From the NCBI RefSeq assembly GCF_030389965.1, contig NZ_CP128400.1:1550001-1614000 (forward strand): a stretch of DNA of 64,000 nucleotides, written 5' to 3'. Shown here piece after piece: positions 18,169-26,704 of this stretch; positions within the stretch are counted from its first letter, which is position 1, and each line of letters starts with the position of its first letter. The notes beneath the pieces are model-generated. The model made no database searches, was not told where the DNA came from, and was given only the letters and a program-made list of their open reading frames with translations. The position numbers and the translations under genes were made by a program. The stretch is from Candidatus Chlorohelix allophototropha. GTDB lineage: Bacteria; Chloroflexota; Chloroflexia; Chloroheliales; Chloroheliaceae.

Positions 18169-18292
18169 AAGTAGTCTACCAGCCTTCTCAATTGTGACTG
18201 GTTGTACTGTTACCAATTATCAACTTTAATTTTGGTACAATGAAGAATTGGATTTTCTCCATTACAAGATGCGCTTGTAATTGAACCAACAA

Positions 18293-18324
18293 AAATCCGG
18301 CTTGTCCCTTGATAAGCCGGATTT
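18293..18324 (-). terminator. Intrinsic terminator of the repeat-containing PH-like gene
   Basis: 11-bp perfect stem (18293-18303 with 18314-18324), 10-nt loop, with T-rich sequence after it on the - strand. It lies 26 bases past the stop of the gene that ends at 18350. Confidence 0.8.
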
Positions 18325-18349
18325 AATTTCAATATTATGACCGTACGGC

Positions 18350-20293
18350 TTACTTTTTGCCTAACTTAATACGTTTTGGTTGGGCAGGATTGGCAAGCTC
18401 AGGCGGTAATTCGAATTCAGGAATCGAAATCTCCACAATTGTACGTTCTGGAACTACTTCAGGTTCGGGGGAAACAGGAACTTCCTTGACTAATTTGATG
18501 CGTTTGGGTTGTTCTGGGCTGGGAATTTCAGCAGCTATTTCCGGCTCTTGTGCAACCGTTTCCAGAATCAAAGGTTCTGGAATCAGTTGAGGCTCGGTAG
18601 CAACGGTAGCTTGCTTGCCGAGTTTAATTCGTTTGGGTTGTTCTGGCGCAGACTTTTCAACAGGAACTTCCGGAAGGTTTTCCAGTTCGTCTGTGCCTGC
18701 AATTTCCCCAATCAAAGGCAATTCCTCAAGCAAAGCTTGTGTTATATTCGGCATAAGTTCATCCACCGAATCGGATTCAGCTTGACGGTTTTTGAAAGGC
18801 ACATTAGGACGTGCGCCGGACTCAGTTTTTTCTCCCTCGGCTGTTCCCCGGATTGTAAGTCGATTCCTTTTTTGAGCCGGTTCTGTTGAGCTTGCTCCAC
18901 CGCCGCCACCCATCATACCCATAGGCATATATTTGCTAAGAAGGGGTTGCATTAATGGCATAATCGCTTTGCCTAGCAAGGGGTTTTTATCTAGATAACC
19001 ACCTTCAAAGATTCCCCGTAGTTGCATCAACGAAGAATGCTTCGTACTTTCATCACCTGCTATTAAGCCGGGTATGCTGGCAAGTATTGCAGCAGTCTGG
19101 CTGACATCCGCAATACTCTTGCTAAAGTTTTGCCGACCTTCAAATAAGCCATGGGCAAGACGGCTGACACTATAGATATTCGGAATCTCTCTAATAGGAG
19201 GGACAGGTGGTGGTGGGGGAATTATACTCTCGTTAGCAGCTAAGGCTCGGCTAGTAACGGGCGGAATATAATTGTTCTGGTTCTGATATGGTGACGGAAT
19301 CGTCGGTTTATCCACCTTATCCACCGATTTTGAATTATAGGTTGGTTGGGTTGGGGTTGGCGCTGGGTTGTTTTTTCGCTCAACCGGTCTACTACCCTGT
19401 TCGTAGGCATCCAATTTGCTCTTGCTAGTGTAACCTGCCATACCGCTTGTTCCGGATGATCTTGAATTGAGAGAGCGGTTTGAATTTGAACTAGCATTAC
19501 CTTGGTTGCTATTTCCAAGCTGGTAAGGGGAGGCATAGCCCCGCTTCATAGTGGCTACACCCCGATAAGGGCTTGCCGGAGGAGTTTGCTTTGTTTCCAT
19601 GCTGAGTAGCAAGCGCTCTTCCTCAAGTTCACCGGCTTCAATGTAAACGCCATTTGGCTGTTGTACATACATGGGGCGCATAGATACCGGAACTGAAGTT
19701 AAGCGAGCGGTAGATTCATCTATTTCAGCCTTAAAAGTGGTGAAAAATTCCTCTACAATATTATTCTCAGGAGGATTTTTGATTAGCAAGTTCATCATCT
19801 TCTGGCAAATTTGTACATCTTCAAGCGGTATCAAATCCAAGAAGATTACAATCGCACTTCCGGTTGGCTCGTTATCGTTTTTGGCTTTATTCTTTGCTTT
19901 GTCTCCATCTTCCGGTTTGGCGCGCAAGGAGATGCGGCGTTTATTTGCCGATATGGGAACGCGGTAAGAGAACTTTAGCACACCTTCAATTACGTTACGC
20001 CGCCCGAATCTTTCGATTACAATATTCGGCCAGATACATTTATCGATTGAATCTTTGGATCGCCCACGCGCCCACATAATGAGATTCTGATTGGTCAAAA
20101 TTGCGTAATCATGGAGGGTAAAACCTCCTAGACGCCCGCCTACCTCATCCATGATTATGCAATCGAAAACAGCCAGTATCTGTTCGTCGGAGGAAAGGAG
20201 ATTACGGTCAGCGGCTATTTGTAGAAAATCCGCCAGGTGTACACGCACCGTATTCCTGCCGACATAAATGTTTGAAGGCACCTGTATATCCAT
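18350..20293 (-). CDS. PH-like N-terminal domain protein with disordered middle and C-terminal 43-residue repeats
   Basis: 647 residues, family not recognised. Residues 1-210 look folded and resemble a bacterial PH-like domain (LAVFDCIIMDEVGGRLGGFTLHDYAILTN, then a basic strand region). Residues 225-370 are Pro/Ser/Asn-rich and probably disordered. A helical segment near 370-470 ends in a Met/Gly-rich MGMMGGGGG. The C terminus holds three copies of QPKRIKL(G/V)K at 552, 595 and 638, each exactly 43 residues apart with acidic-Pro-rich spacers. GAGGTG precedes the ATG. No signal peptide. It may tether a basic tail to an acidic partner or nucleic acid; this is a guess. Confidence 0.75.
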   Translation of the reverse strand: MDIQVPSNIYVGRNTVRVHLADFLQIAADRNLLSSDEQILAVFDCIIMDEVGGRLGGFTLHDYAILTNQNLIMWARGRSKDSIDKCIWPNIVIERFGRRNVIEGVLKFSYRVPISANKRRISLRAKPEDGDKAKNKAKNDNEPTGSAIVIFLDLIPLEDVQICQKMMNLLIKNPPENNIVEEFFTTFKAEIDESTARLTSVPVSMRPMYVQQPNGVYIEAGELEEERLLLSMETKQTPPASPYRGVATMKRGYASPYQLGNSNQGNASSNSNRSLNSRSSGTSGMAGYTSKSKLDAYEQGSRPVERKNNPAPTPTQPTYNSKSVDKVDKPTIPSPYQNQNNYIPPVTSRALAANESIIPPPPPVPPIREIPNIYSVSRLAHGLFEGRQNFSKSIADVSQTAAILASIPGLIAGDESTKHSSLMQLRGIFEGGYLDKNPLLGKAIMPLMQPLLSKYMPMGMMGGGGGASSTEPAQKRNRLTIRGTAEGEKTESGARPNVPFKNRQAESDSVDELMPNITQALLEELPLIGEIAGTDELENLPEVPVEKSAPEQPKRIKLGKQATVATEPQLIPEPLILETVAQEPEIAAEIPSPEQPKRIKLVKEVPVSPEPEVVPERTIVEISIPEFELPPELANPAQPKRIKLGKK

Positions 20294-20586
20294 CGATCAC
20301 CTCGTACCAGTATAAAATAGTATTACGAGCATATAATTTTGCTTATGCTATTATACATTACTTCACGCCTGCTCATGTAACTTTGATAACAGTTAACGCC
20401 AAGTTTTGAGGTGTTTCTCGCTGCCTGCGATTCAGTTAATCCAGAAAACTGGGTTAAGCCGCAAAGGTTTTGTAGGTATGCAGCGAGGAGGCAAGTTGAT
20501 AATTCAATCATATTCTTGTTATCTCCTCGTTCATATTTATGCAGTTAGTTTAGAGCGAAGTTCGTGATCTATAGCTAAAACCGATA

Positions 20587-20943
20587 TTAGAAAACCCCCG
20601 GTTTTTTTCGTTTGAAGAAGGCACGATAGGCTTTCACATCAAACCCACCGCTACTCGACAGCATTAGTTGTGTGCCGCCAGAGTTATCACCCGCTACACC
20701 GCGAATTTTGTCTAGGATACCGCCGCCGCTGTTTCTAGCCGGAATATAAGAAGGTATGGGCGTGGGTATATCCATAGGTACTGCTAGTTCCGCCGTTACG
20801 CTGATCAATTCCCAACCTTCTTCACCAAGAGGGGCGATTAACTCTTCTATAGTCTGCCCTTCTACTTTGTCAAATACCGAAAGCCAAGTCGCGCTACTAT
20901 CAACATAAGTATAACATGCTACCTTATATTGCCACTTTTTCAT
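20587..20943 (-). CDS. DUF4177-like small protein
   Basis: 118 residues. It opens MKKWQYKVACYTYVD and continues to EELIAPLGEEGWELISV, the W-x-Y-K-V ... G-x-E-G-W-E-L pattern of DUF4177, a small alpha-beta domain of unknown function. The middle is Gly/Ser-rich and the tail ends in a strand plus RKK. It follows the methionine/folate enzyme by 12 bases and is likely co-transcribed. The 293-bp gap after it (20294-20586) shows only an AT-rich stretch with a possible TATAAT at 20350-20355 on the - strand for the PH-like gene. Confidence 0.7.
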   Translation of the reverse strand: MKKWQYKVACYTYVDSSATWLSVFDKVEGQTIEELIAPLGEEGWELISVTAELAVPMDIPTPIPSYIPARNSGGGILDKIRGVAGDNSGGTQLMLSSSGGFDVKAYRAFFKRKKPGVF

Positions 20944-20955
20944 AACGGCTTCTCC

Positions 20956-22866
20956 TTATCCCTTGAGCATCCTGACAAGTTCGGCGCTGGCATCGTATTT
21001 TCCATGTGGCATCAAGTACACACCCTGCACCATGCTGCCCATTTGTTCGATCAGTTCTGCGGCAATCTTTAGCCCTTCTAACGAGGCTTTATCACCGGCG
21101 TCCCGCATACGTTCCAAGACACTCTTTGGAATGACGATGCCGGGTACTTCATTATGTATATATTCTGCCAGCTTATAATTATGAAGTAGCATTATACCTG
21201 CGATGATGGGTAATTTGATGTTGCCTAGCCTACCTAGAGTTTCTCGCAAAATTTCTACATCAAAAACTGGTTGGGTCATGATAAAGTGTGCACCCGCTTC
21301 AATTTTCTTGCGTAATCGTTCGATATGCACCTCTACATCATGGGCAGTAGGTTCAAAGGCGCAGCCGATATTGAAATTGGCAGGCGTACCGATGCTGGTT
21401 CCGTTCCAATCAGCGCCCTGATTAAAGCGATTCATCATCGCAACCAGCCCAATTGAGTCCACATCCCAAATTCCGCTTGCTCCGGGATAATCGCCTAAGC
21501 GCGGCGGGTCGCCGGTAAGCGCTAGTACGTTACGAATGCCGTTGGCGTGCGCACCCAGCAAGTCGCTCTGTAAAGCCATCAAATTGCGGTCGCGGCTGGT
21601 ATAGTGAATTATGGTCTCAATACCTACCGATTGCTTGATGAGGATTGCACAAGTCATACTACCCATGCGCACTTTCGCCATCGCGCTATCGGTGATATTA
21701 ACTACATCTGCGCCCAGTTCTGCCATGCGCGAAGCCGCTTGAAGCATCCGGGTAGGGTTAATTCCTTTAGGCGGAAGTAATTCCACACTTACCACGAATT
21801 CTTTGGAAGCTAGTTTTCGGGCAAGTTCGGTTGGCTCACAGTTGGTGGATTTATCCAGAGTGCGTTGCAGCGCGCCTCCGGTTGTTTGCTCTTGATTGTC
21901 GGGACCGGGGTCATGGTGGGGAGGGCTGAAAATATACTCACCAGAACTACCGGGTGCAAATTTCTTAACTTGTTCAGGCAACAGCGAGTCGATAGCATGG
22001 CGCATTGCGGTGATGTGTTCTGGGGTAGTACCACAGCACCCGCCCAGTATTTTCACACCTAAACCTAGAAATTCAGGCACCAATCTGGCGAAATATTCGG
22101 GAGTAGCCTGATAGAGCATGCGTCCTTCTGCTCGGATAGGTGCACCTGCATTTGGTTGGGCTGAGAAATTATGAAATTCAGGGGCAGAAGTGACCATTTG
22201 CTCTAGCACTGAAAGCGTGCCTTGCGGTCCGATATGGCAATTGACTCCCACCACATCTGCGCCACCCTCTCTCAGCATTTGCACTACCTGCGCGGGGGTA
22301 TTTCCCGAAAAAGTAGTGCCATCTTCAATGAAGGTCATTTGCGCCACTATAGGCATATTGGTGAGCTTACGCGCAATCTCAAGCGCTAGTTTCATTTCAG
22401 TAAAATCATAGAAGGTTTCGAAAATAAGTAAATCTACGCCACCTTCCATAAGCGCTTCGATTTGTTCGCAGAAAGCTTCCTGAATTTGCTCAGAAGTGAG
22501 ACCGCCGCCCGCTCCCGACACCTGCCCCAAGGGTCCAATTGAGCCTGCTACCATCACATTTTCGCCCGAAATATCGCGAGCTTCTTTAGCGATTTTCGCG
22601 CCTTTTAAGTTTAATTCGCGCACTCGATTTTCCAGATTGTGCCGAGCAAGACGATAGCGGTTGCCACCGAAGGTATTGGTTTCGATAATTTCAGCGCCCG
22701 CCGCAATATAATCACGGTGAATTTGCTGAATGAAATCAGATTGGGTAACGTTCAATTCCTCATAACATTGCTGGTATGGAACACCACGTGCAAAAATGAG
22801 GCTGCCCATCCCACCATCACACAGGATAGGACCTTTCTCAAGACGTTCAAGCAGGGGGTTATACAT
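20956..22866 (-). CDS. Bifunctional homocysteine S-methyltransferase / 5,10-methylenetetrahydrofolate reductase
   Basis: 636-residue fusion like B. subtilis YitJ. The N-terminal half (1 to about 300) is a Zn-dependent S-methyltransferase: DGGMGS start, Cys in VGVNCHIGP and the GGCCGTTPEH pair. The C-terminal half (about 345-630) is a MetF-like TIM barrel with SVELLPPKGINP, LALTGDPPR and FIMTQPVFD. It reduces methylene-THF and methylates homocysteine to methionine in the cytoplasm. The promoter is upstream; no SAM or cobalamin riboswitch core was seen in the leader. Confidence 0.95.
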   Translation of the reverse strand: MYNPLLERLEKGPILCDGGMGSLIFARGVPYQQCYEELNVTQSDFIQQIHRDYIAAGAEIIETNTFGGNRYRLARHNLENRVRELNLKGAKIAKEARDISGENVMVAGSIGPLGQVSGAGGGLTSEQIQEAFCEQIEALMEGGVDLLIFETFYDFTEMKLALEIARKLTNMPIVAQMTFIEDGTTFSGNTPAQVVQMLREGGADVVGVNCHIGPQGTLSVLEQMVTSAPEFHNFSAQPNAGAPIRAEGRMLYQATPEYFARLVPEFLGLGVKILGGCCGTTPEHITAMRHAIDSLLPEQVKKFAPGSSGEYIFSPPHHDPGPDNQEQTTGGALQRTLDKSTNCEPTELARKLASKEFVVSVELLPPKGINPTRMLQAASRMAELGADVVNITDSAMAKVRMGSMTCAILIKQSVGIETIIHYTSRDRNLMALQSDLLGAHANGIRNVLALTGDPPRLGDYPGASGIWDVDSIGLVAMMNRFNQGADWNGTSIGTPANFNIGCAFEPTAHDVEVHIERLRKKIEAGAHFIMTQPVFDVEILRETLGRLGNIKLPIIAGIMLLHNYKLAEYIHNEVPGIVIPKSVLERMRDAGDKASLEGLKIAAELIEQMGSMVQGVYLMPHGKYDASAELVRMLKG

Positions 22867-22939
22867 CTGGTCTCCTAATATTGGCAGGGCGCGAGAACCA
22901 ACCGCTCGCAGATTTGAATAATAGCTTGCCTGATTGCTG

Positions 22940-22968
22940 ATTATAGTGCTTGCCTAAAGCTGTTGCAA
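22940..22968 (-). promoter_or_regulatory. Promoter of the methionine/folate fusion gene
   Basis: On the - strand TTGCAA (22963-22968), 17-bp spacer, TATAAT (22940-22945). The leader to the ATG at 22866 is about 65 nt. Confidence 0.65.
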
Positions 22969-23074
22969 CTATTGTTAAAACTGGCAGCAGGGCTGATACC
23001 ATTGGCGAACTAGCACATACAAAAGAAACGGATCAAGCAGCAGATTTGAGTACAGCCAGACAGGCAACCATCTG

Positions 23075-23103
23075 TTGACTTAGGTGAAAAACGCTGCTAT
23101 AAT
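23075..23103 (+). promoter_or_regulatory. Consensus promoter of the tetR gene
   Basis: TTGACT (23075-23080), 17-bp spacer, TATAAT (23098-23103), with TGC before the -10 (extended). Start site expected near 23110, inside the operator at 23107-23122. Confidence 0.8.
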
Positions 23104-23106
23104 CCT

Positions 23107-23122
23107 CTACTGACATGTAGGT
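23107..23122. promoter_or_regulatory. TetR operator copy 1 (CTAC-N6-GTAGGT)
   Basis: CTACTGACATGTAGGT, an inverted repeat CTAC/GTAG just downstream of the -10. The same pattern recurs at 23831-23846 before the exporter gene, with TTAAC following both copies. A position covering the start site suits autorepression. Confidence 0.6.
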
Positions 23123-23156
23123 AGATTAACTTAGAACCTGCCAGATGAGATGGTAA

Positions 23157-23801
23157 GTGACAAATATGGTAACCAAAATAGATTTAAGGACAAACGATAC
23201 CAGAAAACGTATTATCAAGGAAGCCCAGCATCTTTATCAAATGGGTGGTTACAACCAGCTCAGTATGGATAAAATTGCTGAGGTACTTGGTCTTAAACGA
23301 CCCACCCTTTACTACCATTTCCCCGGTGGAAAGGAGCAATTACTGGTAGAAACTTTAAACATTCTGACTGATGAACTTATTACCGCGTGGGAAAATGCAA
23401 TTCGGACTGGTCGCGATACACGCAGCCGACTTAGAAATATTCTGGGTAGTGCGCCTTACTACTCCATGACTGAAAACAAACGGACTTTTCTGTACGAACT
23501 TTGGCAGCTAAGCGAAGAGGTTAAAACAGCGGTTAAGCAAAGTTATGAGAAAGTCTTCGATTTGCTTGCACAAGTCTTTAAGGAAGGGATGGAAAAAGGT
23601 GAAATCCGGGAGGTAGAGCTAGAAATCGCGATGCACAGCTTTTTTGCTATCTTTGACCAAGTTGAAAATATGGTTACGGTCAGAGAACTATTTCCTGAAC
23701 TTGGACACAATGCAAATACTTTTGAACTAGAGGTACTGATCGATAAGATATTTAATCTTTGGATGACTGGTCTGCTAGTACCTGTATCTCCCAGTTCTTA
23801 A
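23157..23801 (+). CDS. TetR/AcrR family transcriptional repressor
   Basis: About 214 residues. The N-terminal HTH reads LSMDKIAEVLGLKRPTLYYHFPGGKEQLL, a standard TetR DNA-binding unit, followed by an all-helical ligand-binding domain. The start is either GTG at 23157 or ATG at 23166; both have weak ribosome sites. It lies upstream of, and in the same direction as, the MMPL exporter, and a shared operator motif before both genes supports local control of export by an unknown ligand. Confidence 0.92.
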   Translation: MTNMVTKIDLRTNDTRKRIIKEAQHLYQMGGYNQLSMDKIAEVLGLKRPTLYYHFPGGKEQLLVETLNILTDELITAWENAIRTGRDTRSRLRNILGSAPYYSMTENKRTFLYELWQLSEEVKTAVKQSYEKVFDLLAQVFKEGMEKGEIREVELEIAMHSFFAIFDQVENMVTVRELFPELGHNANTFELEVLIDKIFNLWMTGLLVPVSPSS

Positions 23802-23817
23802 AACTAGTTTTCCTTTT

Positions 23818-23847
23818 TTGACTTTTTAGCCTACCTACGAGTAGGTT
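23818..23847 (+). promoter_or_regulatory. Promoter of the MMPL gene overlapped by TetR operator copy 2
   Basis: TTGACT (23818-23823), 18-bp spacer, weak TAGGTT (23842-23847). The operator CTACCTACGAGTAGGT (23831-23846) covers the spacer and -10, so binding would block polymerase. The leader to the TTG start at 23987 is about 130 nt. Confidence 0.55.
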
Positions 23848-23986
23848 TAACACTTAATAAACTCCCTAAAAACAATGGTGTTTGAAAAGATCTAGGCTAG
23901 GGAAAAGACCGAGCCAGATTTTGTTTGCCAATGCACGAATGTTTTTGATAAAAGTTTTAGTAAATCCAGTTCTAAGGAGAAAACAA

Positions 23987-26422
23987 TTGGGTAATTTTTT
24001 AGATAAGTCAGGTTCTTTCTTGTTTAGAAAGAAATGGTGGGTGGTTGGATTTTGGATATTGGTATTAGGAATAGTAGGAGCCGGGGCTGCTACTCTCTAC
24101 AAACCGCCCTCCAGCGCTATTTCCATTCCAGGTACACAGGCTCAGGTTACGATTGATCGTGTGGGTCAGTTGCTTCCTGGCACAGGTAACGGTTCCGGTC
24201 AGATTGTCTTTCACACTACTAGTAAACCGGTAAGCACATTTCAGAATGTGATTGATCCCGCTCTTTCCAAGGTTAAAGGAGTATCTGGAGTGGTGAGCGT
24301 GGTCAGCCCCTTTGTTAACCCATTGGCGATGTCTGCTGACGGTAAAACTGCCTATGCCATAGTGCAGTTTGAAAAGGGCACCGGTCAAATAGATAAGGCT
24401 ACCCTCGCAGGAATTGCCGGTATTACAAATAGCCTCAACTCTCCTGAGCTAGAAGTCGAGCGAGCCGGAAATCTTATCAGTCAACAACCCGAAGAATTAT
24501 TTGGACTGTCCGAAATAATCGGACTGGTTATAGCCCTAGTGGTTCTGATTATGACCTTTGGCGCTACCGTCTCAGCCGGTATGCCACTGTTGATTGCAAT
24601 AACAGGCGTGGCGATAAGCATAGCCGGGCTTTTTTCACTCAGCCAGGTCTTTGATATTAGCGCTACCACTCCGGCGCTGGGTTCGATGCTTGGGTTGGCT
24701 GTTGGTATCGACTACTCGCTTTTTATCATTTCAAAATACCGCACTCTCTTAATGGAAGGTTACAGCTATAATACAGCCGCCGGGCGCGCTATCGGCACCG
24801 CCGGTAACGCGGTGATTTTTGCCGCTAGTACGGTTATTATCGCCCTTGCGGCTTTGAGTGTGGTCAATATACCCTTTATGACCACTATGGGTCTGGCAGG
24901 AGCCGCCTCTATTGCGGTAGCCGCTCTGCTTTCCGTAACCCTGACTCCTGCCGTTCTCGGCATTGCCGGCACAAAAATATTTGGTGGTAAGACCGCCAAG
25001 AAAATAGCTGCTGCCCAGGAAAGAGGAATAGAAAGCCATCATACCATCAGTCACCATACCTTCTGGTACAAGTGGGGCGAGAAAATTACCAGACATCCAA
25101 TCCTAGCTATCGGTTTTAGCGTAATTTTAGTTGGGTTGCTGGCTTTCCCGGTGACTGACCTCACCTTGGGTCTTCCCAATGACCAGTATGCTGCTCCTTC
25201 TACCACTCAGCGAAAGGCTTACGACCTGTTAGCAAACGCCTTTGGTGTGGGTTACAATGCGCCCTTGGTCGTTCTGGTAGAAAATGTCCCTCCGGTAACA
25301 GAAACTGACCGTGCTGCTGTGCGAAGTACCGTGACTACTGAGTACCAGAAGCAAGTGGATGCTGCTAGCCAAGCTCAAAAAGCACAATTTGATAAGCAGG
25401 CTGCCGAGGCTACTACACCAGAATTACAAGCTAAACTACAGCAAGATATAGCAGCAGCGCAAACAGAAGGCAAAAAGCAGGAACAAGCTGCCCAAGCCAA
25501 GCTTGAAGCGCAGATAGCTCAGTATGCAAGTCTGGCACAGCTCTCTAAAATCGCGACCCAGCTAGGTAAAATCGCTAACGTAAAAATGGCGACCCCGGCT
25601 ATTGTAACTGCCGATGGTAGTAGCGGTCTTATTCAGATTATACCGGATAGTGCGCCTTCTGACCGGAAGACCTCGGATTTAATCACTTATATTCGTAACA
25701 ATCAGGCTGCTGCCAGTGGTAACCCTACGGTAAAGCTGGGAGTTACAGGTTATACCGCCCTGCAGGACGATATCAGTAATAAACTGTCAGATGCGTTACC
25801 GATCTATCTGCTTGTAGTGGTAGGGCTTTCACTGGTGTTGCTGATGATTGCGTTCCGTTCAATCCTTGTACCACTCAAAGCTACGTTAGGGTTCCTGTTA
25901 TCAGTAATGGCTATGTTTGGCTCTACGGTAGCTGTTTTCCAATGGGGTTGGTTCGGTCTTGCTTCTCCGGGACCTATTATCAGCTTTATACCAATCATCG
26001 GCACCGGTATTTTATTTGGTTTGGCAATGGATTATGAGTTTTTCTTGGTTTCAAGTATGCACGAAGTTTATTCTAAGACCCGCGACGCTAGACGTGCAGT
26101 GACTTCCGGATTTAGTTTAGGCGCGAAAGTGGTTACGGCAGCTGCCGCAATTATGGTTGCCGTATTCGGTGGTTTTGCCGGTAGCGCCGACACCAATATC
26201 AAACTGTTTGGTGTTAGCCTAGCAGTGGGTATTTTTGTGGATGCCTTTATCGTCCGGATGACATTGGTACCTGCAATAATGACACTTCTAGGTAAAGCGT
26301 CCTGGTGGATACCGGGCTGGTTGGATAAAGTATTACCTAACCTATCTATCGAAGGAGAAGTTGAGGAAGGTGATTTTGAGGAAGAGGAAGATAGTGAAAT
26401 TGAAAAGGCCAACATAGCATAG
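23987..26422 (+). CDS. MMPL/RND family exporter
   Basis: 811 residues from the TTG at 23987, chosen because AAGGAG lies seven bases upstream and the protein then begins just before the first membrane helix; an in-frame TTG at 23882 lacks a ribosome site. It has two RND-type halves, each with one helix, a large extracytoplasmic loop and a five-helix bundle containing the GLAVGIDYSLFIISKYR and GLAMDYEFFLVSSMHE proton-relay motifs. The second loop carries a roughly 75-residue Gln/Ala-rich coiled coil. The C-terminal tail is acidic. It probably exports lipids or drugs by proton motive force under the upstream TetR. Confidence 0.93.
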   Translation: MGNFLDKSGSFLFRKKWWVVGFWILVLGIVGAGAATLYKPPSSAISIPGTQAQVTIDRVGQLLPGTGNGSGQIVFHTTSKPVSTFQNVIDPALSKVKGVSGVVSVVSPFVNPLAMSADGKTAYAIVQFEKGTGQIDKATLAGIAGITNSLNSPELEVERAGNLISQQPEELFGLSEIIGLVIALVVLIMTFGATVSAGMPLLIAITGVAISIAGLFSLSQVFDISATTPALGSMLGLAVGIDYSLFIISKYRTLLMEGYSYNTAAGRAIGTAGNAVIFAASTVIIALAALSVVNIPFMTTMGLAGAASIAVAALLSVTLTPAVLGIAGTKIFGGKTAKKIAAAQERGIESHHTISHHTFWYKWGEKITRHPILAIGFSVILVGLLAFPVTDLTLGLPNDQYAAPSTTQRKAYDLLANAFGVGYNAPLVVLVENVPPVTETDRAAVRSTVTTEYQKQVDAASQAQKAQFDKQAAEATTPELQAKLQQDIAAAQTEGKKQEQAAQAKLEAQIAQYASLAQLSKIATQLGKIANVKMATPAIVTADGSSGLIQIIPDSAPSDRKTSDLITYIRNNQAAASGNPTVKLGVTGYTALQDDISNKLSDALPIYLLVVVGLSLVLLMIAFRSILVPLKATLGFLLSVMAMFGSTVAVFQWGWFGLASPGPIISFIPIIGTGILFGLAMDYEFFLVSSMHEVYSKTRDARRAVTSGFSLGAKVVTAAAAIMVAVFGGFAGSADTNIKLFGVSLAVGIFVDAFIVRMTLVPAIMTLLGKASWWIPGWLDKVLPNLSIEGEVEEGDFEEEEDSEIEKANIA

Positions 26423-26447
26423 CTCGGCGTTTACAGACGTTCACGGA

Positions 26448-26469
26448 ACCGTTGTAGGTTAACAACGGT
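26448..26469 (+). other. Hairpin after the MMPL gene
   Basis: 8-bp perfect stem ACCGTTGT/ACAACGGT with 6-nt loop but no T tract, so it is only a weak terminator candidate. Confidence 0.35.
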
Positions 26470-26640
26470 CTCCGCGGTCTGGTCTTTTAGGGCGTATTCT
26501 AAGCTATGGTGAAGACAACAGCATAAATAATATAAAGGTGTGACCGGACTCACTATAGTATTCCCAATTCAGTTTTCAATTACTTGGAATAGATGGTTGT
26601 GCTTCGATGCAACCTGTTTTTATGATTACCGTGTGGGCTA

Positions 26641-26649
26641 TGGTAAAAT
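26641..26649 (+). promoter_or_regulatory. Extended -10 promoter of the cystathionine gene cluster
   Basis: TGGTAAAAT, 56 bases upstream of the ATG at 26705, with no good -35. Confidence 0.4.
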
Positions 26650-26704
26650 AGGGCGAGTTTGGAAAGAATCAGATAAATTTCAGTAAGAAAGTAGAATTAT
26701 AAAG

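Noticed and set aside
22963-22968. TTGCAA and CAGGGCTG near 22963-22995 as another MITE end
   Set aside because: Only part of the 16-bp end is present, with no partner end or target duplication; the TTGCAA is explained as a -35 box.
22867-23156. Possible SAM or cobalamin riboswitch before the methionine/folate gene
   Set aside because: No conserved core of either class could be found; only a TTGCAA-17-TATAAT promoter is visible.
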